A DNA stretch of 64,000 nucleotides, taken from Rheum nobile (lineage: Eukaryota; Streptophyta; Magnoliopsida; Caryophyllales; Polygonaceae). The DNA lies in the NCBI GenBank assembly GCA_027886185.1, contig WOAB01000124.1:2976001-3040000 (forward strand), written 5' to 3'. The notes beneath the pieces are model-generated. The model made no database searches. It saw only the letters and a program-made list of their open reading frames with translations, and had not been told where the DNA came from. This document shows positions 43,501 to 55,900 of this stretch, one piece after another (the first letter of the stretch is position 1; each line of letters starts with the position of its first letter). Position numbers and translations under genes: made by a program.

Positions 43501-44625
43501 CTCTTTCATATGCTAGAAATTCCTTGGAGCTGCTCTGACTGGGACTTATGCAGTACTTGACTATGCTCAGACGGGTTTGATTGCTTCTGTTTTTATATTT
43601 AAGGTAAAAGCCTTCTCCATATAGTTTTACTATGTCTGTGACCTTTGATTTTGTATATATTTTGACTGCATCAATTTACTAAATGGCTTCTTTAAGCATA
43701 TTTCCTTCAAAATTCTTGTGTGATTAATTGGCTTTTCCAGAAGCCAACTCAGTTCTTTCCTGAATTGATTTGGAGATTGACTAAGAAGCCATACTGAATT
43801 ATTTGACAAGATAATGATGCCAGGTTATAATGGGTTCAATTTCTATGCTATCTCAGTCTTCACTTTCTAGTTTCTAACATATATTTATTTTGGGGGTTCA
43901 ATTGCAAACATTTATATTTAATCTAAGAATTTACTTTGGTACTAATTTATTATCATAATTTCTAGATGATGGAGTGGTGGTACCAATCAGCAGAAGAGAG
44001 GATGCATGCTCCTGTGGTGTTTCCGCCACCTCCCCCTCCCCCAGCCCCAAAGGTAAGGCAATTTTATACAAGTTTCTAGCCCCGTGATATATATTTGGTA
44101 ATCCCAATATTTTCCATCTTGCGGAATTTGAAGTATTTATTTTGCAAATTGCTTGATTTCAGGTTGCTAAGGAGGGTATTCCACTGCCCCCTGATAGAAC
44201 AATTTGTGCCCTGTGCTCACAGAAACGTGCAAATCCATCAGCTCTTACAGTTTCAGGATTTGTGTTCTGTTATGCTTGCATTTTTAAGTATGTCTCACAG
44301 GTAAGACATCTGTATACCCATGCTGTTGAAAGATAAAACGTTGTCACTAATTTTGATAAAACGGTGCAAGGAAATTTGTTGTGTTCAAATTAACTTCAGA
44401 AAAAGAATATTAACAATAAAAAATGACTCAGCTTGGGATTTCATAACGGTTATCATTTTTGAATTTACTCTTGTGCATTGTCTTCTGTTAACTAGACTTC
44501 CCAAGTTTTTCAGAGAATAATAGCTTCTTTGTGTTTTCTATTCTGTGCTGCAGTATAAGCGTTGCCCAGTTACTTTGATTCCTGCAGAGCCTGACGACAT
44601 CAGAAGGCTTTTCCATGACATGTAG
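40522..44625 (+). CDS. PEX12: Peroxin 12, peroxisomal RING E3 component, 393 aa
   Basis: Ten exons: 40522-40629, 40932-41037, 41632-41780, 42225-42474, 42816-42925, 43105-43179, 43517-43603, 43966-44052, 44163-44300, 44554-44625. They total 1182 bases in one frame, and 393 aa equals the known plant length. The N-terminal start MLFQVGG and the Pex2/Pex12 domain (about 20-310; YEDEFFSLLML, QLLYLLDATGFYSLGL) span the peroxisome membrane. The proline-rich PPPPPPAPK precedes a C-terminal RING with Cys 339, 342, 360, 363 and 374 (CALC, FCYACIF, YKRCPVTLIP). As is known for PEX12, the RING lacks part of the usual zinc ligands. With PEX2 and PEX10 it forms the ubiquitin ligase that recycles the import receptor PEX5. 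It converges with the PP2A gene downstream. Confidence 0.96.
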
Positions 44626-46262
44626 AACTCGTCACATATTCTAAACGTGGTGATGGTACACGTCATGGTTGTCATACCACTCACATATCATTGTTTGGAT
44701 GATGCATTTTGTTTGATTATTTAATTTCCAGTGCTGTTTAAATTAAGTGCTCCAGTCAAGGCAGTCAAGCCATTAGAAGCCATCGGACTTAAATCGAAGA
44801 TACTTTAAACTGTCTCGTTCTACAAATTGTCATATGCATGCCATTCTCCTTGCGAAGCATTTTCTGGAGAAATATAATGGACGAATCAGCGTGTAAAAGA
44901 AAGATATGATCAGTGACTCGTTTTTTTGAATCATGATCACAAATTTTTGGTAGAGCGTACAAATCTGTGACAGGAAGTTTGACTATATACAACTTATTAG
45001 CATTCGTAACCTAGATACCTAATTTAACGAACGATAACACAAAAAATAGGTAAATCAACAAGAGACAAATGAACAAGATTAGTATTTTAAGTATACTTAT
45101 ATCAAGTAATAGATAACAATGTTTTAACCAAAAAAAAAAAAGTAATAGATATCAATGTACAACCAAATTACCAATACAAAGAAAAAAACGCAAGCAAAGC
45201 ATAAATTTGCCTTTAAAGGAATTGATTTTCCAGCCTATAGTAAAAGTTACAATATAAAAGGCATTTCAAACTCGGATTGAAAGAATAGATGAATAACTAA
45301 AACACCAAAAGGCAACTTGCAGTGCAAAAGAGAGAAAGGGAATTGGGAAAACAAGTAGAGATTTTAAACCTAAATCTTTCCTTGTCGTTATTGTTGTCTC
45401 GTCCAGGAGTAGAGCATACTCTCACATAAAGAGAAGTCCCTCTTGCACTAATGATGTAGAAGCTGCTGCGTCCTACAGCCATCGCTTGTCATTTTGACTC
45501 TTCCTTTGCAATATGATATGAATTAAATGTATCGTTTTCCTTGCATCCTCAGCTTGAGCATGATGTCAAATGACGCTCAGCAGGGCAAGCTTCATCAAAT
45601 CAACCCAACTGGATATAAAGCCATGTCGTCCTTCAAATACGAGCAGTAAAAGAAAACCATATCTTCTCATCAAACACCTATGACCCGCAGATATCTGCAA
45701 GAAGATCAGTGTGCAGTACAAAATGTTAAAACCCAGTTCAGTGCTACGAAAATACAAAACAAGATCAGAATTTGTTGTCACAAGAAAACTAGGAGAATCT
45801 ATACTCACGATTCATTGAAGTGACAAATGAGAGAGCAAACCTACATCATATACTAGCGGCTCAACTATGGAGCCGCTAGTGATTGCAAAAACATTTGCAA
45901 GTCATGAGAACCATTTAAGATTTTGAAAAAGTAAGATGGGCAGTGGTAAAACTAAAATTTTCTTCCAGGACTGCCTTTAATGAATTAAAAGTCTCATCAC
46001 AGATATTATTCGGTTTAAAAAGGAAATATACACAAGTACATTATATGCAACTTCCACTAATGCTTCATTTGCTGAAAAATAGATCAAGTATCAGTAAAGA
46101 ACAGCTTTTTATTCTTAGATTTGTTCAGATGAAGCCATTAACAATATCTCATAGCTTGTTGAGATATTTTAATATGCTAACTATAGACCAAACACAGAAG
46201 TTCAAGTTAAAGATCTTTGTGAGTAAAATTATGCCGATGCAATGGAAGAGCATTACCTTGAC
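44626..46262. other. Convergent 3' intergenic region
   Basis: Lies between the 3' ends of PEX12 (plus) and the PP2A B'' gene (minus) and must hold both 3' untranslated regions. No further gene seen. A strong hairpin is at 45852-45880. Confidence 0.5.
45852..45880. repeat. Perfect 11-bp GC-rich hairpin
   Basis: ACTAGCGGCTC and GAGCCGCTAGT are exact complements around a 7-base loop, in otherwise AT-rich DNA about 380 bases past the PP2A stop codon. Confidence 0.6.
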
Positions 46263-49200
46263 TCAAAATGGAGCCTCGAGTGATTCATCCCAAACATCCG
46301 CACTTCCATTGGAGATATCATCAATATCTTCTTCCATCGAAAGCCGAATATACTCTCTGTGTGCAAACCGATCCCATTCTGTCATGGTTGGATTCTGTCG
46401 CTCCTGTTAGCACCCCAACACAATCAGGGAAATAGGGATTCAATCTTACAAGAATTCCAATATTCCATCAGGAAGCAGCCTAAAAATACAGGCAAGTTAT
46501 TTTATGTACCTGACGAATAAGGAATGGATCGCGTGTTTCAAAAGCCATAAACTTATTCAGGTTAAACAGGATGTTTAAGACACTTCCTGAAAGTTTACTT
46601 CTCTTCATATCACGCAGAGTAAAGAAACTATCATCCTGCAAGCATCAACAATAAAAGACCCGTAAAGATCCTAAGATATCACATTATCTAGGGTGACTAG
46701 ATACTTCAGGTACAGCACCAGGACCTTATATAAAGACCAAAGATGTCTCTATATTTTGCAGACCTCAAAGCATATCATGCATGAGCATCATATAAACGTC
46801 GGTCAATAAATCAGCTGTAGCAGCAGATAATTTCTATAAATTCAGTAGAATCTGTATGTAAATTTGTCCGTTGAGGCCTTAAGCACAATGCAGAAAATAG
46901 TTTGCCATTAACTAGTCCCTTACCAAGAATTTCCCACTTCTAGACGCAATTCAAGTTGGTAAAAGTGTTCTACACAAGCAAATCCAAGGCTTGTAAAATA
47001 AAGAAATCAGTCGGATCTGACTATGAACTATAGAGTAAGCAAAAAGTAACACCAACATATAGGCAAAACACGCTCAAGAGTATTCTATAATTAGGAGACA
47101 ACCTCAGGTTTAATCATGTCAATAATCTGACATAAGATATCATCAAAAAGCACAGCCTCCTGTGACATGCATTCCATGCGATGCAACTGCTCCTCGTAGA
47201 AGAAATGCAACTCATTCCGGGTGAGGATACCGTTGCCATCCAAGTCAATGCACTTGAACCTGAAAAGACAACCAACATTAGACATGCATTGACTTGAGAA
47301 AAACTAATACCAATTGAGGGAATCGGTCTGAAGCTATTAATTCAAAAGACGTTATTGCACGTGAACAACATTCTTTTGTGATATGATCAGAAAAATAACC
47401 GATTACTATCCCCTAAATAAATATATATCTTTTTTGAGGTACATTGTCCTCTAAAGCATCATCGAGAGGCAAAAGAGTCATGGTACATGCCAAAAGACGA
47501 ACAACATTGACTTTCCAAGGTGGAAACTGATATATGTCTAGAAATGTTTGTCTCACTGCTTTCCAGCATAATAGTAAAGTCAATTTGAAGTTTGAACTAG
47601 AAGATCAGAAAATATGACTACCACCAAATCTGTTATGAGAAAGAAGTCAGCCCTGCTACCTAGAGTCAAAATCTCACTTTCATACTCAGAAATTCGTGAC
47701 TACTCCTGTTCTGATGAGAATAAAATATTTCAGACTGACCATATCTATCAAATTTGTAACTAAAACATTGTTTCAAGGCTCTCCTAAAATGAGCCATTAC
47801 ACTACAAATGGCTCAGTATAAGCTCCACAAATGCAAAAGTTTCCAATGTCCACATAGTGTTGCATTTAAAAAACCAGTGCAGAGGCTACCAAGAAAACGA
47901 GAACCAGTCATACCAGTATTCAAGGCTAGGTTCTGATGATTTGTCCTCTTCAGCAAGTATGAAATAAACAAAATCTTCATACCCCATCTTACCCTCCACA
48001 CTAGAAGTGAATTTTCTGGAAACCTGAAATAAATATTGAATTCAAAGGGAAAGAACAATATTAAAACTATACCGAGAGGGGGGAGAAGGATGCAAGAATA
48101 ACTTGAATGTATACCTGAGAGAATATCCTATCCACAATCCTATATGTTAGAGCATGGTTCCCATATCTTATTAGGTTCTCTTTGTCAATTAAAAAATCAT
48201 GGTCCATATCCAGCTCCCAGAACTTGCAGTATATGACATAAAAGTGCTCGTAGGAGAAATATCTGTTTTGAGAAACAATAGACAAGATATAAAGACATAA
48301 ATATTTCATATCATGAAAAAGAAGATATTTAGACCCCACAGAAAGATATTTCACATTTTACAGATAATTCTTTATGGATATATTGTATAGAAAACCCAAA
48401 AAATCAAATCAAGAAGAATATAAGACAAGAGAATAGTACTCCATGCATCTGACAAAAGGGCACATGTTTTAGTCACAAAATGGCAAATTGGCAACTATAA
48501 CTGAACTTGGAAATCTTAGTTCCCACACATCCTCAGAATTGCCAAGAATATGCTTTATATAATAACAGGATCCACCAGTAACATGAGGGAGAGAAAAAGC
48601 ATAAGGCTGCTTCATTAATTCTAACCTCAGAACTTTGTTTATGTCTTCTTCTTCATCTGCTTGTTGGAAAGCAGCAATTAAGTTGCCACGCTTCAGCTCC
48701 CTGAGGGTGAGATGACCATTTCCTGCTCTATTTATGTAATAAAAAATTCTGAAAATTACAGTTTCAGCTGCACAGGAAAAAACATTTCGTACTATCAGAA
48801 CTGAAGAAAAGCACCAAAGAATGTTGGTAATTAAGAAACTTGGAGAATCGAAGAAACAAATAAACATACTATATCTCTCCTGAAACTCAGGTGTGCTTTG
48901 TAAGAACTCCAAACCAGGATGAGATGCCAAAAGTTCTTGAAGAACAGGGTTAAAATCGTCCTATATCCAAAAAATAAGGCACATCCTTCAGCCAGAGCAA
49001 AGAAGATGAAAACAAAATTTAGCACGGAATACCAAAAACAAGCCTCTACTAACAAACAAGCACAGTCAGCATGGTCTTGTCAGCTGGGTCCCTATTGGGT
49101 GAGGACGATGGTAGACGTATACAGCCATTCCCAAGATAGGCTATCTTCGAAGAGGGGCAACCCTTCTTATTCATAACATGATTAAACCTAGAGGCATAAA

Positions 49201-51206
49201 GATGATGTCTAGCACAATATCAAAAATGCTGAATTTACCTTGGTAAGGTATCTGTGATCTGGTTGCTTCAAAATAGTGAATATTTGAGTAGCTGTGTCCA
49301 TGGTCAACACGTTTCCATTGACCCAGTAATCAACAAATGCATCCCTACAAGAATATTTGTCACCAATAATAAATTAAGTTATTAAACTGAATGACTGATC
49401 ATTAAATGGTCCTCACTGAGCTTATAAAATAACCAAAGGAAACTGTAATACTTATTAAACTGAATACGAAATACCCAAAGGAAATTGTATCACTTATTTA
49501 AGGTTTCTTTGACAGGATATGTGGATTTTGATGAGGTACTTATTTGAGTAATCGTCCTTAAAAACCATTTGGCTCAAACTCATGAGCTGGCATCTGAGTT
49601 GCACTATAACCAAATGTATCTTATTTAAAAAGGATCAGGTGCAGGGTAAAGGCGCAGTTTAGAGTGTTTGAATATTAGATATTCTTTGGACTTGTTCTGT
49701 CCTTTAACTCAAAACCTTCAATCTCAATACCATCAAAGGTCTATCTACCATTTCACTCTTCTCTTCTACAATAGCTAGAAAGGAATCAGCCATTTGTTCC
49801 AACTTCCAAAACAATAATATCTGTCTAGCCGTACAATATATAACAGTTTAGTTTTTAGATTTAGTTTAAAAAAATAATAAATTTTTGTCTAGGTGTTACA
49901 TAGTCGATATATACCTTGTGACAAATCCAGAACCATTAGCATTGATTTTCCGGAAAAGAACAGAGGAGAAGAATGATGGAAGCATGCAGATTTCCCTTGT
50001 TACAGCTTTAAATTCTGAAAGACAAGCAGAGAACACCTTTAGCTCCAGAAAGTGAAATGTATAGTCATCATGCAAGTCTCACCATTTATTTGCAGCCCCT
50101 CAGTATGAACACGGAAAATCTGATCTATTTGAAGCAAGCATTGCTCTTTGAGTTCCTTTGGTGCTGGACGACCATTTTGAAAGTAGAACTGCAGAATTTT
50201 TTTTAGAAGAAATATACTAATCAAAATTTACAAAAGGAATGTAATGTCACATGGAACAAGTGCAATCCCTGGTTGCACCATGAGAAACAAAACAAAAAAC
50301 ATAAGTTCCTTACTTGTGGTATCAGCTCCTTTTTTGGCCTCAGTAGTTTCAGAGGAGATCCTAAAGATGAAGGGCCTACCCTCTGCTTCATAATACGAGG
50401 TGAGCCAGATAAACTTCTTGGTGAGAGTGGAGGCGCACTTCCAGCAGGAAACATGGATGGTACTGCACTGCCAGAAGAAGCATTTGGACTAGAAACATTT
50501 CCTGGTACATTCAGCGGCACCCCTGCTTTTGCATCACCAACCAATGTTTTCACCTGCACACAGGTTAGAGGTGGAAAATATTTACAAGAATAGTATATCA
50601 GAGAACCAAACAAAGAAAGAAAGAAGCGGATTGAAAATAAAATCAAAAAAAAGAAATAAAACATATACCAGCGAGAACAGTCATATGAAGCCCCTTTTTT
50701 TCTGGTTCAGTAAACCTATCCTTAATTGTAATAAGTCATTACTTCGAAATATTAAGTTGCTCATCATAATGCCTAAGAGTAACTAATTAGCCTTCAATCA
50801 CTGATATTCCTGATCCAATTCTGTTATTTCCATCTCTGTTAAGAGTTCAGAAGTTGAAGCCAGCATCCCTTTGTTAAATTAAACCACCATTACCATACAT
50901 GTGACATAGGCAAATGAACACAATCATATTATCATCACATAACACAACCTGACACCGTATGAAAGGGGAAAGCGGGAAATCCCACAAACCACATCAATCC
51001 GTGAAAAACACCGAAATCATATCACCAACAGACAGGGGAAAACGTACCACTCTATTCGTGTCCGGGAGCGAAAGCCACTGTTCAAAAATCTCCTGTGCTA
51101 GATAGGGATTTGATTTGAGCGCCAAAGGTGACAGCTCGGGTATCTGTAACAAATCCGCATTCAAGGACGACATCTCTCCATTTAAATTATCATCCATCAC
51201 GGTCAT
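46263..51206 (-). CDS. PP2A regulatory subunit B'' with EF-hands, apparent frameshift
   Basis: Twelve exons on the minus strand: 51048-51206, 50314-50553, 50083-50188, 49915-50014, 49239-49344, 48870-48960, 48626-48767, 48115-48262, 47914-48023, 47103-47259, 46510-46636, 46263-46403. The product reads LPDTNRV, the Ser/Pro stretch SAPPLSPRSLSGSPR, FYFQNGRPAPKELKEQC, FYYINRAGNGHLTLRELKR and two EF-hand regions (ELDMDHDFLIDKEN; DLDGNGILTRNE). It ends SMEEDIDD...LEAPF. This is the plant B'' subunit, which targets PP2A and binds calcium. All joints keep frame except exon 11, where one extra base near 46620 gives an early TGA. Without it the protein would be about 541 aa, the family's length. Start MTVMDD chosen; an upstream in-frame Met at 51233 is possible. 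Confidence 0.9.
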
Positions 51207-52962
51207 ACTCTCAATCAATCGCATCCACCGCAAACAAAATCAAATAACATATACACACACGACGATGAAACCCTAGGAAAAGAAGTTGTGAATCTGGGAG
51301 AGGGAAGAGGAGAGAATAGAGATTGGAGTCAATTTGGAGAGAGAAGGAATGCGGGTTGGAGGCCTCGAAATCGGAACCCCTAAGAATGAGGGGAGAGAGA
51401 GGAGAAAAAACGCGTCGCTTCGTACGTCGATACAATAGGAAAGGAGAAGTGCGATTTATGTTCTCCTGAACATGGCCGTTAGATTCTTCCTTATTTTCAA
51501 CTTTTTTCTATTTTAGTGTAATGACACCTATCATGGTAATGTCACATAGCTTTGTAGAGGTAAAACTCGTTAGTTTTCTTGTAAAAAAAAAACTCGTTAG
51601 TTTCGTGTGGTGGAATCATTATTTTGCTTCTTATTAACTTGTGAGACTGGCCTAAAAAGACTAATAAGGTTATAGGCTATGTTCGGCGGCACACAGATTA
51701 TCCATTATAAGCTTTCATAATATATTAAAATCAAATAATTGTGTTTGGCTTAAGAGTTAGATAATACCTAATTCAAACATCTTCTAAATTTAGAATTCAC
51801 CTCATTCTCTCCTTTTTACACATAAACACAAAAATATCTTTTTCAAATTTAATATATTATAATGTATAATGTGATTGAAACGAACGAACCCATAGTCATG
51901 AAAGAGTTTAAAAAATATTTCAAAGAGAAGATCCCGTATAGATGGTCGTTTAGTATAAAGATGTGAGAACCCTCATACATTTCTTAATGTGTATATGTTA
52001 TTGAAAATGTGTGTTTGTGTACTTACAATATGTGTGCATTTACTTTCTTAGTATATATTTATATGTTTTTCTAGTATGTTTTCATATATTCGCAAGTGGT
52101 TCGCCCTTATATTTTTTATAAAAAAAAGTTTGCCCTTATTTTTTTTAAATGTGTTTGTAGTATGTTCCCGCCGATCTATTTGTGGGAGTTCTGTAGTAAC
52201 GAAATATATCTGTACGGATTTTGAGGTTTTTAAATCTTGTCTGCATCTTGTAAGACTTCATCCATCTTGTAAAAGCTTGATTTTGTTATTCAAAATTGTA
52301 TATTTTGTTAGTTTCTCTACCGTTATCCTTTTATTAGACATTAGACTACAATGTAGAGCAATGAAGAGCGAATATAATCCATACGAAGAGTGACAAGGTA
52401 AACCTTCTCTAACAATTATTACTGCAATCCTGCTTCATGACACTGATACAAACTTCTTCCTCAAAATTCCTTTTACACACTGGAAAACCATACCCGGTGC
52501 ACAATTTCTGCAATGTAAATTATGAACACAACAAAGCAAATCACAAGGTAGCTAAAAATGACCATGCCTTCATTTTTACTTCCTATTGAAGAGGCAAAGG
52601 AGAAGGAAACTTAAACAAGAGGAAAGCGCAAGGAAATTCCTATACCCTACTCTGATTCGAGCAGCAACGAATTTATATCGATCAGAATAAGACCACAATT
52701 TGGACATATTACATAAGTATAATGGGGAGGGCTCACTGCAGTCCGAGAAGGTCGCGAGTTTCAGACCTGTCCATGGATGTGGCCACAGCAGAACCCAGAA
52801 AGGATATATAGTCAGAAACGGGGTCCCACCACGCAGAGCGAGCGACTACTTCACCTTGAGGCCAGACACTAAAAGGGCAGAAAGAGCTCTTATATTTTGC
52901 CGTGTGTAAAATGTAAAGGGTCTTACCAATAATCATTTCACAAATATATTACCAAAGTTTTC
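51207..52962. other. Intergenic region between the PP2A and CK1 genes
   Basis: The 5' leader and promoter of the minus-strand PP2A gene lie at about 51207-51500, in purine-rich (minus: pyrimidine-rich) sequence. The 3' flank of the kinase gene is at about 52400-52962. The AT-rich middle shows no gene. Confidence 0.45.
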
Positions 52963-55900
52963 TCATTTCCTTCTGTCTCTGCCAATCTTGAGGAAGTCGA
53001 AGCTCTTAACGGTCTCATCAAGAAGGCCTTTGGCAGTGGTGGTGCGTGAGGGGGTTCCTAACCGACTTGTAGACTCGGATCCAGGCTTCAACACCCTGTT
53101 ACTGCTGGACAGCCTGGCACTGCTGGTGAGAAGCCGGTTAGAACGTTCGCTTGGACCAGCAGAAGAGGTTGGTCTGCTCGTAGAAGCAACAGCTTTCTTA
53201 GATGTGCTCCCAAACCGGGTAGAGGTGTAGTTGCCTCTTATGGAATCAGGCTGTTAATGGGAAATTTCAGTCAAGTGTTCATGTGGTAGTATAAAGAAAA
53301 TTGTGCATTGATTGGAAAGTTCAGCTAACCAGATGGAGTGGTGGTGTAGCCTCCGATGCCTTTTGCTTTGAGCGGTCACCATGCAGTGCAGAGCCAGAAG
53401 CGTTTCTTCTTGCAAAAGCCTCAACAGCCTCTTGTCCGGCTGAGTACAGCAAACAATGATGCTAAGTAGTGGAATTAATAGAAAAATTATATAGAGATGA
53501 ATGAGTCATCTCATCAATATCGAGAAAATGATAGCCCCACATAAACGTTACTTATTTGTTACTTAGCTAAAGGAAGACTAATCAAAATAAACCTTGAACT
53601 ACTGCAAAACAGAAACATGTGCAGGATCCTTGGTGGGATAAGCAATTCAGGAGAACATTTGAGCCGGTTATGGGGAATTTTAAGATGCAAGCACAGCTAT
53701 GATTAAGAACTTTACACCAATGAGAAACAAATTGATTGCTAATCATATCAGTCATATGAGACTTAAGGTGACTTTAAGCTTGTACAAGTTTACACAGAAA
53801 TCAAACCTGGAGGCCTATCTGCTCTTTCACCAGAGGTTCCGGCATTTCCAACAGCACTTATACCGTGTGGCTGAAATGCAGATATTGATGAGAATGTGTG
53901 TAAAGCTGAAAGATGGTTAACTTATTGGGAACAGAAAATAAATATAAGCTGACCTTTAATCTAGAACCAGCACTAAGTTGAGGGTACTTTAATATAGTCC
54001 AATCGAATACGTAATCAAACTGATAACCTGTAAAAGAAATTGCATAGTAATTAATTTCTGCAGAACTTTTGGAAGCATAGCATCCAATTTTAATGTAAAA
54101 CATAGCACTGATTGCAGTTCCCCTCACGAAAACCATGTGTGTCAATATGCATATATGCACATCTATGCACACAAGATTGAACCCTTTCCATCTGGAAAAT
54201 AAAATAGATAGGTAGCTCTTCCCACTAGTAGAGTAACATGCTTTTCAAGAGTGCTAATACTAAAAAGTATCACAGCCCAGGAGAAAAGGGCACCACTTCT
54301 GTGCAAATCTATATCTATCATATGCACTTCTTGCATTAGACAGGATCCAACCTCCACATACACTGCCCTTCAAGCAGATGTCACAGCAGAATTGCTTATG
54401 GGATTGCAAACGTAATATAGGGATTTTTTCCAAAACAAATTTCAAGCAATATTTATAAGACTTCAAACGTAGAAAATGTTATGCAAGGGGTTGGAAAACA
54501 AACGAATTCAAATTTCCAAGACACGGCACAGTTTGAAAGGTTTGTATATCAAGTCACCAGATAAATCAGATAGGTTAAAGTCAATAAGTACACTTGCTAC
54601 AACAACAAAAAACTAAACTTGATACATAAAAAAACCTAAATTGACATGAAACCCCCAACAGTTATTACTTACAGAATATATTTTGTTTTAAAAATCTCTT
54701 TTTGCAGGAAACAATACATACACAGACACAGTTAACAGTTTGCCATAAGTTGAAACTTAGCAAAAAAGGGAGCTGAAGCATGTTCTAGGCAAAAGCGGAT
54801 CTTGTTAAACATAAAAAAATACAGCATGGGAAGAATGATGAGAGGTACCTTCTCTGATGAACAAGTCTCTGAAAAGCCGCTTCAAATATGCATAATCAGG
54901 CTTGTCCTCAAAACGAAGTGATCGGCAATAATGAAAATAGGATGTAAACTCTGTTGGATGCGACTTACACAGTACCTGCAAATTTAGGGAGCTTTGAACA
55001 TGAATTACCCCTTATCATGCCAGTGACTTTCAAAAGTATGCTAATAAAGTTGTGTAGCATAGAAGCATGACGATAAATCAGTTACAGCCTCAGGAAAAGT
55101 TCCCCAATCATGAGCTCAGAAACAAAAATACAAGAATTAGATCACAGATATTTTAGGACCTCATTAAGAAGACTCGAGAGTTGGAAGGAGGTGATTAAGA
55201 GAGATATGACCCTTTTGACTTTAACAGAAGACATAGCAAAGGATAGGAGCCTATGGCGGGATAGGATTCGGGTTGAGTAGCGCTTGGTTAATAGGAAGTC
55301 TACTTTTTCGTTTTTCGTCGTTTTGTGTGTGTCTTGTGTCTGGCCGTTAGCTATATTGTGTGCTTTTACTTGCTCTATGTTGAATTCTTGTCTTCGTATC
55401 CTTTGGGTCTGAAGGAAACGCCCTATGGACTAGGTCGGGTTATGGGTGCGTACATCCCGACCCCCCAGACCCCGTTTTTCTTTTAGTTGGGATTACACTG
55501 GGCGGATTGTTGTTGTTGTATTAAGAAGACTCAAGAGTAAGAAATACACAACCTCAATGCAAGGGAAAAAGATCCAAAGGTATATGCTACAGTACCTCTA
55601 TAGGTGTCAGCATCTTCTTCTCACTAATCCGGTCATATTTTTGCTTCTTCGTCCCTGCTTTCAACCCCTGCCATGGAAGACTGAAGTACAGGGAGAGGAG
55701 AAAAGATTAAGTATAAAGAATAACATAGTAGTGATGGTTTGAAAAACGATACAGTTTAAGGTTGTAATGTTGTATAAAGTTTCTGACCTTCCCCTCAGAA
55801 AATACATAAGCACATAGCCAAGAGATTCCATATCATCCCTTCGACTTTGTTCTGCACATAAAAATAAGAAGTGTTTTGTATTGGAAAAAAAAAATGGACA

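Noticed and set aside
45943..46410. 155-codon plus-strand frame at the PP2A 3' end
   Set aside because: It overlaps the last PP2A exon and its 3' region in antisense; the product is low in information and unlike known proteins.
49080..49160. SINE-like words in a PP2A intron (ACGTATACAGCC)
   Set aside because: Reminiscent of plant tRNA-derived SINEs, but no clear boxes, tail or target duplication were found.
53988..54466. Frames inside CK1 introns
   Set aside because: They are intron sequence read across splice sites; the traced exons account for the gene fully.
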